From positions 25,558-89,557 of the IMG/VR virus record IMGVR_UViG_3300008262_000025: a stretch of DNA of 64,000 nucleotides. The stretch is one strand, 5' to 3'. A program made the position numbers and the translations under genes. The DNA comes from a virus. Shown in pieces: positions 19,589 through 29,149 of this stretch; position 1 is the stretch's first letter, and every line of letters begins with the position of its first letter. The notes below the pieces were generated by a model. It was not told the origin of the DNA, did no database searches, and worked only from the letters and a program-made list of their open reading frames with translations.

Positions 19589-20552
19589 CATTTGTTTCTG
19601 ACATTTCTATCAGGTTCGGACTATATCTTAAATTCTTTTGTCCATATATAACCCATGTATGATTTTTTATAACCATTACATACTGAGTATATATTTTGCC
19701 ATTTAAAATCTGGATTATTTGAAATAATATCTTCAACAGAATCCCACTCTTTTAATAAATTTTTTTCTTTATCGTATTGTAAAAATTTGTATTTTTTCTT
19801 TTTTGTTTCTTTTAAAGTTTTAACCATCTTATTAACATTTTCTGGGTGTGACCAATGTTTTTTAGAATACTCAGAAAGTTTTAATTTATGTTCTGGATAT
19901 TTTATATATCTTCTTTTTTGAGATTCTGATAATACAATTCTAGTCTCATGTGAAACAATACATTTAGTTTCAGAATCAATTCTTAAATTATACCCTTTAT
20001 CTTTATTAGTAGATTCGTATTGATTAATCCAAAATAATTCTTTTTCTTTTAAAACTTTATCATCAATAATATCAAAATACTCTAATACCTCATATTCAAA
20101 AGAATCTCTTCCATATTTAAACCAAGAATGGATTAAATATCTATTTTCATTTTTTGATTTTTTATTTAATAAATTTATATGTTGTTTTATTCTAGAATAT
20201 ATATTCTTAGATTTTCCAATATACACTTTATTATTATTTTTATTTCTAATACAATAAATTCCACATTTATTAAGATCTCTTTTTCTGTTTAATTTCATAA
20301 CTAATTATTTAATTGCTTACAATAAGCAAATATAATAAATAGTTATTTTTAGTTACCTCCTATTATCCAATAAAAGAATTTCCTTGCGCTTCGAATATCC
20401 CCTCGATATCCTACTCTACTCCTTTCCGTTTAGCAACGTAGTTTCGATAGTCTCTGCACGTTCCTTATTTTAACATAAAGCTTCGCTCAGGATTGCCATA
20501 TTTTATAAACTTAGGTTTCCCTGAATTCACAAGGTTAAGACGCTAGTAGTTA
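19589..20552 (-). ncRNA. Group I self-splicing intron in polB
   Basis: 964-base intron. The 5' exon ends GACGU, which pairs with GCGUC a few bases into the intron (P1, with the required U.G at the splice site). GCAGAGACTATC (20446-20458) and GATATAGTCCG (19618-19626) form P7, a hallmark of group I cores. The last intron base is G (19589). Removing it joins the frames exactly and restores motif A. The second P7 strand overlaps the stop codon of the intron-encoded endonuclease. Confidence 0.93.
19621..20298 (-). CDS. GIY-YIG homing endonuclease inside the intron
   Basis: Cleaves intronless polB alleles to spread the intron. CGIYCIRNKNNNKVYIGKSK carries the GIY-YIG core (residues 12-31), Arg of IYSRIKQH and the Glu of LKEKELFWI follow. 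The C-terminus has a NUMOD1-like DNA-binding unit (KWQNIYSVCNGYKKSYMGY). Its TAG stop is embedded in the intron core P7 strand, so splicing and translation of the ORF end are structurally linked. Confidence 0.92.
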   Translation of the reverse strand: MKLNRKRDLNKCGIYCIRNKNNNKVYIGKSKNIYSRIKQHINLLNKKSKNENRYLIHSWFKYGRDSFEYEVLEYFDIIDDKVLKEKELFWINQYESTNKDKGYNLRIDSETKCIVSHETRIVLSESQKRRYIKYPEHKLKLSEYSKKHWSHPENVNKMVKTLKETKKKKYKFLQYDKEKNLLKEWDSVEDIISNNPDFKWQNIYSVCNGYKKSYMGYIWTKEFKI

Positions 20553-21580
20553 ACGTCTATATCGATAATTATATAATTATCACAAGACTCATATATACCA
20601 GGTGCAATACAACCGTGTATACCACCCACACCAAAATCATATTGAAATCCTTCAAATATAATATGTAAGTTATCTACTGTACCTTTCTTTTTATCAATGA
20701 GATTTCTATTGAAATAAGGAATAATTTTACTTACTTTATTTAAACTAATATCAGTAAAGAATCCTTTTAAAACAGAACCTTCTATTCTACAAGATTTTAA
20801 GAATTCAAGGAGATGTTGAAACTCTTTACTTTTAAAATTAATATATGGAAATATTAAATTAGAAAAAACAATTTCATCTCTTTTTGTTCTCATTTCTTTT
20901 AACTGAGAAACAGAAATATTCATTTCACTACTAATGATAGATGCAAATATTTCGGCACCAATCTTAGGAGCATTAGCATTTATAAGAGATAGATTATACT
21001 CTTTTGATAATGCTATTCTCATTGTAACTTGTTCTTTACTTTTTTTGTAGAACTCCCAAGTAGATAAAACATCATTAAGATTATACTTTAATATGTCTTC
21101 TACTTCGGAGTTTTCTACAATGTGGTAATGTGGTATTGGCATATCTTGAACATTAGACCAATTCATAGCAATTTGAATATGCTTCAATGAAGTTCTACGG
21201 TTCTTATTATCGAAATGCCAAATCCTGTACAAGTCTATTTGTTTGATTTTTACATTCTTTTCTGGTATACTTGAGTATTCACTCTCAATTATTCTTTGAC
21301 TTTGTTCGTATAATAATTGATTTATTTTATAAGAAGGATAGTATTTCCATTTCTTATAATTAGAAAGAATAAAATGTAGTAAAGGGTAGTCATAATTAAT
21401 ATTATTGTACCCTATCATTATATTACAATCATTTAAAAGAAACTTTACATACTCTTCTAATTGATTTACATCATTATGTATTACAAATGTTTTTATTGTT
21501 TCTGTGTATGGACAATAAGCAGTCATAGAATGAAAGTTTTTAAGCTGTTCTATGTCATATACCCATACATTATCCTTCAT
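20553..21580 (-). CDS. Family B DNA polymerase, exon 1 (3'-5' exonuclease domain)
   Basis: Starts MKDNVWVYDIEQLKNF with the exonuclease Asp-x-Glu (D9, E11). CNIMIGYNNINYDYPLL matches Exo II and the segment with DILKYNLNDVLSTWEF matches Exo III. The exon ends at 20553 inside motif A (IIIDIDV). Without splicing, translation stops two codons later, giving a truncated exonuclease-only protein. It overlaps the upstream acidic gene by 11 bases. Confidence 0.9.
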
Positions 21581-22106
21581 ATAAAGATAAAAATTGTTTC
21601 TTATCTAATGTAAATGATTTAACGTTATTAGAAATTTCAATATAAACATCATTATTTAAACCTTTACAAAATCTTACTTTATAATCATCAATAGCATCAT
21701 AGCTAATAGATGAAAGATCATCGACATCTTCTAGATTAGAGTAATCCTCATCTTCATAATCTTCATCCTCATCTTCATCTTCGTCATAATCATCATCATC
21801 GTCATCTTTATTATTAAAACATTCGATAAACTGAACCTCATCATCATATTCAAAACCTTCAACATAATCTTGTAGATCGTAATCAGAATGAATATCATTC
21901 AATTCTTCAAAGAAAGAACTAGCATTTAACCCAATGTATTCATCATTATCAAAAGGTTTTAACATATCTTCAATTGAAATAATAATATTTTTTATATCAA
22001 TTTCTTTTAAATCATTAGGTTTTATATTAATATAAGCACCTTCTTGAGTACAATTATCAATACCTACATGTATACTACTTTTACTATAAGTGCAAACTCT
22101 AAGCAT
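21570..22106 (-). CDS. Asp/Glu-rich protein
   Basis: I start at MLRVCTYSKSS (ATG 22106) because the upstream ATG at 22136 would overlap the radical SAM gene. The centre is a run of Asp and Glu (about residues 95-140) encoded by a GAT/GAA-rich low-complexity stretch. It may be a DNA mimic or a charge-based partner of the polymerase, translated just upstream of polB with an 11-base overlap. No catalytic motif. Confidence 0.6.
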   Translation of the reverse strand: MLRVCTYSKSSIHVGIDNCTQEGAYINIKPNDLKEIDIKNIIISIEDMLKPFDNDEYIGLNASSFFEELNDIHSDYDLQDYVEGFEYDDEVQFIECFNNKDDDDDDYDEDEDEDEDYEDEDYSNLEDVDDLSSISYDAIDDYKVRFCKGLNNDVYIEISNNVKSFTLDKKQFLSLYEG

Positions 22107-22108
22107 AA

Positions 22109-22939
22109 TTAAAATATGTATCTTATAGAATTCCAAGGAATAATCTCATCATGTAATTCTACAAATTGATTTATATAATCTTCTTTTAGATTGTATTTAT
22201 ATCTAATGTTTTTACCACCCATTTCACTAATTTTAAATTCTTGAATAGATGGATTCCATAATAAATACTCTCCTTCATTGTCTTTATTTTTCTGATGCAT
22301 TTCTTCATTATGAGTAAGAAATATACATTCAGCTTTTACGTGTTGTTTAATCTCATCTTTAATTAATTTATCGACAAGTTTAAATAACTCTTCATATTTG
22401 TCTAACCAACCATCATATACTATGATAGGACTAAAGTTAATATGAACATCATAACCCGCATCGTAAAAATCATTTATAGCTTGTATCCTCTCAACTATAT
22501 GACTTGTTTTAGGTTCAAGTAATTGAGAATATTCTATTGGCATTAAACTAAATCTAATTCTAATTTTTCTCTCAGGATTAAAGCTGAGAAATTTAGGATT
22601 AACTCGTTTAGTTGCAAAAGATGCTTTAGCTAAGTCATGATCTTTAAACCATTCAAACACATATTGCCAATTCCAATATTTAGAATCTAAACCTATATCA
22701 GCATTACAACCTATATCATAAGTTATATATTGATCATCAGTTTGATTTGGTTTAGCAATTTCAGCAAAATAAACATGACTATTTATAGTAGTCAATATTT
22801 CATTTATATTCGTTGATACATCAACTGACTTATCAGGATGATGTCTTTTTAAATAACAATAAGAACAATCATACTGACAACCTATTGTTATACTTGGAGC
22901 AATGAAATCTGTACTTCTACCTGAGTGGTAGATTTTCAT
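22109..22939 (-). CDS. Radical SAM protein, spore photoproduct lyase-like
   Basis: From MKIYHSGRST the protein has the radical SAM cluster motif CQYDCSYC (CX3CX2C, C21/C25/C28), then the layout of the SplB family (HVYFAEIAKP, YDIGCNADIG, FATKRVNP, IRIRFSLMP, AECIFLTHNEEMHQKN). Spore photoproduct lyase repairs UV thymine photoproducts with SAM and a 4Fe-4S cluster. The start is chosen at 22939, since the longer frame adds 40 residues overlapping the upstream gene. It probably repairs phage DNA or a related lesion. Confidence 0.8.
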   Translation of the reverse strand: MKIYHSGRSTDFIAPSITIGCQYDCSYCYLKRHHPDKSVDVSTNINEILTTINSHVYFAEIAKPNQTDDQYITYDIGCNADIGLDSKYWNWQYVFEWFKDHDLAKASFATKRVNPKFLSFNPERKIRIRFSLMPIEYSQLLEPKTSHIVERIQAINDFYDAGYDVHINFSPIIVYDGWLDKYEELFKLVDKLIKDEIKQHVKAECIFLTHNEEMHQKNKDNEGEYLLWNPSIQEFKISEMGGKNIRYKYNLKEDYINQFVELHDEIIPWNSIRYIF

Positions 22940-23654
22940 GCTTTTTCTTTTGTTGAACTTTATTTTTCTTTTTGATGCGTTTAAGTTTTTTATCATAAGC
23001 AGATAAACCTTTAGAGTTTGTAGTATAATAAACCATTTCACAATTTTGAGTATCTTCATCAGGACAGATACATAATAAGACTTTTACTTTTCTTGTAGTT
23101 CTAAATGAATTATTAAACATAAATGATTTAGTTTCCATTGAATATTGATCACCAATAAATTCAACAATCCATTTTTGTTCTCTATATAAAGTATGAGTCC
23201 AGTTCTTAGTATACCTCTGATGAATAAATCTAATTATTTGGTCATTAGTGTATTGAAAAATATAACTTTTATGTAAATTAAGTTTACTCCATTTGAGTCT
23301 GTAATTAAAAATTAACAAATCCATCTTCTTGAGATGCTTTTCTGTCTTACCTATTAAATCTTTTAACTCTTCTCTGAAAATTTTAATTTCAGGATTTACT
23401 AAAGAACCTTTAGAACCTTCAAAGTATAAGATCATATTTGCATACACCTTATTATTCTGTTCTTGTTCTTTAGTTAATGGTAGATGAGAACCACTTTCAC
23501 CAATAGCTCTATCTTCTAATTTTGTAAATAATTTTTCATTGTAAAGAATAAAACTATGACCATCATCAACTAGTTCGATTAGTCTTGCTTGACCTTCGAA
23601 GTTTAATTCAAGTTGAGGACTATGGTATATATTAACAATGTCTCCAGGTTTCAT
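22917..23654 (-). CDS. Unknown basic protein, 245 aa
   Basis: Not recognised. The N-terminus (MKPGDIVNIYHSPQLELNFEG) looks like a small beta-barrel of the kind seen in RNA or DNA-binding accessory proteins. The C-terminal 30 residues are very Lys-rich. It overlaps the radical SAM gene start by 23 bases, suggesting coupled translation. Confidence 0.6.
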   Translation of the reverse strand: MKPGDIVNIYHSPQLELNFEGQARLIELVDDGHSFILYNEKLFTKLEDRAIGESGSHLPLTKEQEQNNKVYANMILYFEGSKGSLVNPEIKIFREELKDLIGKTEKHLKKMDLLIFNYRLKWSKLNLHKSYIFQYTNDQIIRFIHQRYTKNWTHTLYREQKWIVEFIGDQYSMETKSFMFNNSFRTTRKVKVLLCICPDEDTQNCEMVYYTTNSKGLSAYDKKLKRIKKKNKVQQKKKHENLPLR

Positions 23655-23655
23655 A

Positions 23656-24378
23656 TTAGCTAGATTTACTTTTCATAATATAATATTGTCGTATAATCTG
23701 ATGTTTATGATTCTTAGATAAATAAAAATCATAATTATCGTTAGTATTTAAAATCATAGGGTCATTGTTACCTATTTTAAATAAACCTGTTTTAGAATCT
23801 ATTAGTTTAAGTAATTCTATTTTATGACCATCAATTGTAATACCTATGAGTAGAGGTTTACTTAATTCAAAATCTTTAATTTTTATTAATTCTGAATAAA
23901 GAACTTTCTCATATTTAGATTCTGCTAAATCAATATCTGATTTAAAAGATTCTATCTTAGCAATTGGATGTTCAAAGTTTCTATAATAATCTTTTGTTTG
24001 ATCTAGTTCTTTCAATAAAACAAGATTATTATACTTACCCCATTTCTTATAAAATTGAGTGTTGATAATTGATAATCCTAAAGCTTTTGCAGATTTTAAA
24101 GAACAACTCTGCAAAACATCTTTATAATTTAATACAACACCCTCTTCATTATGCATTGGATATTTTACAATATACCCACCTGTTTCAATTATGTTTACAG
24201 CTTTTTCTGTAAGTTCATATTGATCTAAGTCATTATTAAAAGATATTAATTCTAATTCAAGTAAATTTATTTTTTCTAATTCGCTAAAAAATATTTCAGG
24301 TATTTCAGAAGAAATTATTTCTTTACTATAAAGTAGTCTTAAAACTATTATTTCACTATTGGATAATTTATTTTCCAT
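23656..24378 (-). CDS. Unknown protein, 240 aa, possible winged helix at N-terminus
   Basis: Residues 1-70 (IIVLRLLYSKE, LELISFNNDLDQYELTEKAVNIIETGG) resemble a winged-helix fold with a beta wing (YELTEKA). The rest is unassigned. One base separates it from the next gene. DNA-binding is inferred only from this pattern. Confidence 0.6.
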   Translation of the reverse strand: MENKLSNSEIIVLRLLYSKEIISSEIPEIFFSELEKINLLELELISFNNDLDQYELTEKAVNIIETGGYIVKYPMHNEEGVVLNYKDVLQSCSLKSAKALGLSIINTQFYKKWGKYNNLVLLKELDQTKDYYRNFEHPIAKIESFKSDIDLAESKYEKVLYSELIKIKDFELSKPLLIGITIDGHKIELLKLIDSKTGLFKIGNNDPMILNTNDNYDFYLSKNHKHQIIRQYYIMKSKSS

Positions 24379-24389
24379 TTTATTAAAAA

Positions 24390-24896
24390 TTATTTTTCAT
24401 TAAATTGTTCTCTCAACTTTTCAGATTGATTAGACAAATATGAATCCAATCTTTCTAGTAGAGTAACATCGTCGTTTATCGTTTCATTAGATAAATTGTT
24501 TTTTAATATTTGTTTACGAAGATCTTTATAAGCATAATATCTATTATCATTATATAAACTTAATAAAGCTTCATCATCTTTAAATAATCTATCAACTTTC
24601 TTAATTAAAGTCTTCTTAATAGATTTAGTCAAATCTAATTTCTCCTTAGTCGGAGCTTCAGATTCTTTATTAATTGACAAAAATACAACAAAATCTTTGT
24701 TATTTTTATCATTTAATTTCTTCCTGGTCTCAAATGGAATATTTTTATTATTCCATCTAATTATTTCAGGATTAACATTTAAGGTTTTTGCTAATTCTTC
24801 TTTACCAATATCTTGATTAAAAGCTTCTACATAAAACGTAGATGGACCTTTTTGATCAGGTAAAAGAACAGTGTATTTGAATAAAAGTAATTTCAT
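24390..24896 (-). CDS. Unknown protein, 168 aa
   Basis: No recognised family. N-terminal strands (LLLFKYTVLLPDQKGPSTFYVEAFN) precede a Lys/Glu-rich helical C-terminus. It is part of a tight run of four unknown genes between the AAA+ protein and the radical SAM gene. Confidence 0.55.
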   Translation of the reverse strand: MKLLLFKYTVLLPDQKGPSTFYVEAFNQDIGKEELAKTLNVNPEIIRWNNKNIPFETRKKLNDKNNKDFVVFLSINKESEAPTKEKLDLTKSIKKTLIKKVDRLFKDDEALLSLYNDNRYYAYKDLRKQILKNNLSNETINDDVTLLERLDSYLSNQSEKLREQFNEK

Positions 24897-24900
24897 ATTT

Positions 24901-25758
24901 TTAATTTTTTAAAATATAATTACCATTATAATCATCAGAAAATTGACAAATGTTCTGAGAGTTTAATATTAAATTATATTCATTATAATTGGTATCATCA
25001 GTAAACAGTAATTGTGAATTAAAACTATTAATATCTTTATTTACAAATAAGTTAATAATATTAACCTTAGATTTTACATCTATATCAATATCAAAACCAT
25101 GTATAAACATTATACTATTAGAACCAATACAATCAATAACTAAAGGTAATAAAGAAAAAATTACTTTTATATTATAAGAACTATTAAAAATACTTTTACC
25201 ATTTATATAAATGTCATCACCAGTAGATCTTATATTGTCTTTATCTTGTATTAAATTAAAACTTAATAATAAATCTGTAACAACATTTACATATTCTACA
25301 TCTTGACTACATTTAGCTATGGATTCATCCATTAGTACATTTAACCAATTTTCTCTAGTTAAATCAATAACGATTAAACATTCAAAAAAAGTTCTGACTG
25401 GATCTGGTAAGAAAGGATTTAATTTAAAAGTATTATTCTGATAAATAATATTATTATTCTCATATAATTCTTCTAAGAATACTCCCTTTTTTGATATTTC
25501 TAAATAATAGTAATAATTTACTTCTTTATATACAAAATCTATTGAAACTGTAGTAATCTTATCATCTAATGTACTCTTAATGTAATCGTTTGAATTTGGA
25601 CTTGACAACATTAAAAAGAACATAAAGAAATCAGAGAATACTACTAGATCATTATCATATTTTTCACAAGTTATAAATAAAACATTAGTATTATCAAAAG
25701 TTAAATCTATCTTGTTAAAACCTGGATAATCTATTATTTTAATATTGCGAAAAAACAT
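24901..25758 (-). CDS. Degenerate AAA_15/RecF-like ATPase
   Basis: The order FFRNIKIIDYPGFNKIDLTF, NVLFITCE at the P-loop position, LLPLVIDCIG, MFIHGFDIDID at the Walker B position and SQLLFTDDTNYNE at the H-loop position follows the AAA_15 (ABC-type, OLD/RecF-related) architecture. The glycine/lysine of Walker A and the catalytic acid are gone, so ATP hydrolysis is unlikely. A related degenerate protein lies at 28.2-29.1 kb. Family assignment is by pattern only. Confidence 0.5.
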   Translation of the reverse strand: MFFRNIKIIDYPGFNKIDLTFDNTNVLFITCEKYDNDLVVFSDFFMFFLMLSSPNSNDYIKSTLDDKITTVSIDFVYKEVNYYYYLEISKKGVFLEELYENNNIIYQNNTFKLNPFLPDPVRTFFECLIVIDLTRENWLNVLMDESIAKCSQDVEYVNVVTDLLLSFNLIQDKDNIRSTGDDIYINGKSIFNSSYNIKVIFSLLPLVIDCIGSNSIMFIHGFDIDIDVKSKVNIINLFVNKDINSFNSQLLFTDDTNYNEYNLILNSQNICQFSDDYNGNYILKN

Positions 25759-25760
25759 AA

Positions 25761-26303
25761 CTATGATTTAAAAGCTTCTTCCATTACAGAACTAATAGAA
25801 CTTTTTAGTTTCTTAGTCTGGTCTTCACTGAGAAGATTTGGGTTATCATTAATAGTTTTTGATATTTTATTTAAAAATATGCTGATAGGTAATGCATTAG
25901 AATTAACATCAATTTCTCCAATTGATAGTTTTAGATTACCATCAATCTTCAATCTTAAGTTTTTCCAAACATTTAACTTATCTTCTATAGATTTTAACTT
26001 TTCATTCATTTTCTTTATTTGAAAACTCATGAACTCATCCATTACACTATTTAACTTACCTTTAATAAAATCTAATTTCTCTTTAGCTTCTTCAGATGCA
26101 ATATCTTCTAAAGGATCTTCGATTTTATAATTAGGAGTTTCACTTGTAATTGTTGCAATATCTTGCTTAACTTCATCATAAGTTAAAGTTAAATTCTTGA
26201 TAATCTCATCAATTTCATTTAACTCTTCAGTAGTAAGTTCAATTTGATTTAATGGAACAGGTTGTTCTTCTACTATTACAGGTTGGTTTTTTTTCTTAAA
26301 CAT
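25761..26303 (-). CDS. Unknown helical protein, 180 aa
   Basis: Start placed at MFKKKNQPVIV (ATG 26303); the longer frame from 26348 adds a hydrophobic stretch just downstream of the AAA+ gene. Mostly acidic helices with possible coiled coil (residues about 90-130). Directly downstream of the AAA+ gene and upstream of the degenerate ATPase. Confidence 0.6.
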   Translation of the reverse strand: MFKKKNQPVIVEEQPVPLNQIELTTEELNEIDEIIKNLTLTYDEVKQDIATITSETPNYKIEDPLEDIASEEAKEKLDFIKGKLNSVMDEFMSFQIKKMNEKLKSIEDKLNVWKNLRLKIDGNLKLSIGEIDVNSNALPISIFLNKISKTINDNPNLLSEDQTKKLKSSISSVMEEAFKS

Positions 26304-26368
26304 ATTAAACATAAATTGAAATTTAAATTGGTTAAATAGAGGTAACAAAAATAGTATACATCAAAATA

Positions 26369-27823
26369 TTAGTAATTTTCTTTAATGTATTCTACATTAT
26401 CATAAACTGTTTTAACTTCTTCAGAATAGTCAAAAGCTGCAGTAATCATTTCTTTTACAGATAGACCAAGACGCTCATTGTTAGTAAGCATTTTCTTAGG
26501 TTTAGCAAGCTCTTGATGTTTTCTTGATGTCTCTGCAGCAGATACAATCATTTCAGGTTCAACAAAAGTTGCTTGTCTGTTAAGACGATACTCCTTAGCT
26601 TTCTGAATGATGTCATTAGCAAATGCTGGAACAATACCAGACAAAGCTTCAGCAGCAGAAATATAATCAGAATCAGAGTTTAACAAAGATACACCATCTT
26701 TAGTCTTACAGAACTGATTAATAAATCTTAGTGCTGTTTTTTCATTCAAAGGATCCATAATGATACAAGTATCAATACGACCCGCACGCATCATAGTAGC
26801 ATTAATATTCTCTAAGTGATTAGTAGTGAATACTGTGATAATTGCTTTATCTTTAGTATCAATACCATCAAGAGTATTAAGAATAGCGTTTACAGAGTCT
26901 TTAGAACGATCTGTTACTACGCGGTCAATATCCTCTGCGAATACAACTGCAGGAGCATAGATCTCAGCGAGACGGAGAGCCTCTTTAGTTTGAGAAGAAT
27001 CCTCAATGTAAATAAATGTCCAACCATTATCATTTGCAATTTTTGCTGTAAGTTTAGCAAGTAAAGTTTTACCAGTACCGTATTGTCCAGCAAGAACGCA
27101 ACCATGCTTTAATGAAATACCTTCACGAATACAAGCAGCGCTATCTCTCAAACGAAGGAATATACCAGAATACTCATTAAGATTTCTCTCACTAAGGATT
27201 ACAGTTTCTTCATCTATTTGTGATACATTCATGAATTCAGGATCAACAGGATTACCACCTTTGATAAGGAACTCAAGATTAACCTTGAAAGATTTAGCTT
27301 TGTAAATAGAATTCAATCTCAAAAATTCTTGAGTACGAAGACATACTAAGTTTACAAGCTTCTCATTCTTCTTCTTGATTTCACCACGAATGATAAAAGA
27401 AAGATCCTTAGCATTGTAAGAAGTCTCAAGATACTCATGCTCTTCAAATCCAGGGAATTGAATACGACCCCAAGGTACGTTTTTAATTTGACCATTTTGT
27501 AATTTAATACCGATCATTTGAGGTGGTTTAACTCCAGATGGACCTTTCTCACCAACAGTATCAGCATAGCCAAATACTTCAGTACACACCTCAAATAGTG
27601 CATTAGCACCATCAAAAGGAAAAGCTTTCATTTCATGAAATATAGAAATTATTCTTTCTTCTTCATTCTTTTTACGCTCTAACCATTTGATACCCTCTTC
27701 AATAGTCATACCCTCAGGTAATTGAATTTTACCTCCTTTGATTCTTTCAACTTCTACACTTGAGAATTTATCCTCTTGTTCAATAGCTTTTGTAAGTTTT
27801 TCGAGTAAAGATTTCTTAGCCAT
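26369..27823 (-). CDS. AAA+ ATPase, classic (CDC48/FtsH-like) type
   Basis: Walker A GQYGTGKT (about 247-254), Walker B VVFAEDID (about 293-300), sensor 1 VFTTNH, and arginine finger region MMRAGRIDTCI. An N-terminal 230-residue domain is unassigned. There is no protease domain, so it likely unfolds or remodels a protein or nucleic-acid complex. Codon and base use are slightly less AT-biased than the neighbours, which suggests high expression. It is flanked by unknown genes and by two degenerate ATPases. Confidence 0.85.
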   Translation of the reverse strand: MAKKSLLEKLTKAIEQEDKFSSVEVERIKGGKIQLPEGMTIEEGIKWLERKKNEEERIISIFHEMKAFPFDGANALFEVCTEVFGYADTVGEKGPSGVKPPQMIGIKLQNGQIKNVPWGRIQFPGFEEHEYLETSYNAKDLSFIIRGEIKKKNEKLVNLVCLRTQEFLRLNSIYKAKSFKVNLEFLIKGGNPVDPEFMNVSQIDEETVILSERNLNEYSGIFLRLRDSAACIREGISLKHGCVLAGQYGTGKTLLAKLTAKIANDNGWTFIYIEDSSQTKEALRLAEIYAPAVVFAEDIDRVVTDRSKDSVNAILNTLDGIDTKDKAIITVFTTNHLENINATMMRAGRIDTCIIMDPLNEKTALRFINQFCKTKDGVSLLNSDSDYISAAEALSGIVPAFANDIIQKAKEYRLNRQATFVEPEMIVSAAETSRKHQELAKPKKMLTNNERLGLSVKEMITAAFDYSEEVKTVYDNVEYIKENY

Positions 27824-27827
27824 AATT

Positions 27828-28208
27828 TTAATTTTGAAAATTGTTTTTAAATTGATTTGAATATTCTATAGCAGTTTCATAAGTTTCGAAACCAGGTATA
27901 GTTAATTGATTATTATGAAGAAGAGTTTCACATTTTTTAACTGCATCTTCAAGTTGAGTTCTTGTACCTTCTAAACAAGCAATGTTAACTTTATTAGAGT
28001 CTAAGATACTATCTTTAATTTCTGATCTTTGATCTAAGAAACCAAAATAATTGATTTCTCTGTGATTGTATCGATTAAGAAAAGCACGAGCTTGTTTATA
28101 AGAGCCAATAACTCCTTTACACGCTACAAGCATGTCATCATTTGAAACTGTACAAACAGCTTCTATTGGATACTCACCAAAAGTACCAACAACTAATTTT
28201 TCTTCCAT
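27828..28208 (-). CDS. Unknown protein, 126 aa
   Basis: No family recognised. Compact alpha/beta protein (EEKLVVGTFGEYPIEAVCTV) with no membrane segment. Overlaps the start of the next upstream gene by 16 bases, so it is co-expressed with the degenerate ATPase. Confidence 0.6.
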   Translation of the reverse strand: MEEKLVVGTFGEYPIEAVCTVSNDDMLVACKGVIGSYKQARAFLNRYNHREINYFGFLDQRSEIKDSILDSNKVNIACLEGTRTQLEDAVKKCETLLHNNQLTIPGFETYETAIEYSNQFKNNFQN

Positions 28209-29149
28209 TCTACAAAAGTTGATTTTAAAAATTCAGTTACTTTAAGTATTTGTACATCTTCAATTATAGGACTAAATAAAAATTGCGAATTTTCAAGAAA
28301 AGTATAAATCTCTGAGGATTCTTCTACTATAAATTGACAATTATTGTGCAACGTAAAAGAATCATTCATAGATATTAATTCAAACATTCTTACTAGAGAT
28401 TCATGTTCTAAAACTGATTGTAAATTAGATAAATACAACATTCCAGTTTTTATAAAAACAGTAAATACAATAGAACATAAAGATACTATAATTTTTAGTT
28501 CTTTATCTTCATCAATAGTAATAGATGTTGAAGTGTACGCAAATCTTACACTTAGTTCATTTTCATCATTAAAAAATATTTCATTAACATTATAACCTAA
28601 ATATTTAAAAAAGTCAATAAGAAAAAGTTTGTAGGTTTCAAAATCTTTTATCATATTGATACTTATATCAAAATATTTATCAACTTGTATTTGATTTAAA
28701 CAATCAAATGTAAAAATATTATTGAAATAATCAGATAGTTTTTCTGGTATTTCTGGTACAAATTTACCAGAATTTTTTGTTCTGATATTTATATCATTTA
28801 ATATTTCTTTTACTATTCCATTTTCATTAAAGATTAAATGGTAATTTACAAGTTCATAATTACTTTTTTCACTGTCATAATAATAAAACTCAATGTTAAT
28901 TTTTGAATTGTTATTAGGACAATGAACTGATTTACAAATATCTGGAAAATATTCCGTATTCATATAACTTAATAATACAAAAGAAAGTAATATACCAGTA
29001 GCTTTTAAATCGTTTTCTGAAGTTACTAGCATCATATTATAAAGATTTTCATTATTAAGCTTTGTTGTAGTTTTTTTATTGACTTTAGCGTCAAAATGCA
29101 TTTGAAAACTTAAATATGCTATGTTAGCAACTTTTATACTTTTTATCAT
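28193..29149 (-). CDS. Second degenerate AAA_15-like ATPase
   Basis: IKSIKVANIAYLSFQMHF matches the opening strand of AAA_15 ATPases; NMMLVTSENDLKATGILL stands where a YGxNASGKSNLL P-loop would be; GMLYLSNLQSVLEHESLVRM stands where Walker B and its helix would be; NCQFIVEESSEIYTF stands where the TTHD region would be. The catalytic residues are replaced throughout. It overlaps the Dda-like gene by 4 bases. Similar architecture to the 24.9-25.8 kb gene suggests old paralogues. Confidence 0.5.
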   Translation of the reverse strand: MIKSIKVANIAYLSFQMHFDAKVNKKTTTKLNNENLYNMMLVTSENDLKATGILLSFVLLSYMNTEYFPDICKSVHCPNNNSKINIEFYYYDSEKSNYELVNYHLIFNENGIVKEILNDINIRTKNSGKFVPEIPEKLSDYFNNIFTFDCLNQIQVDKYFDISINMIKDFETYKLFLIDFFKYLGYNVNEIFFNDENELSVRFAYTSTSITIDEDKELKIIVSLCSIVFTVFIKTGMLYLSNLQSVLEHESLVRMFELISMNDSFTLHNNCQFIVEESSEIYTFLENSQFLFSPIIEDVQILKVTEFLKSTFVEWKKN

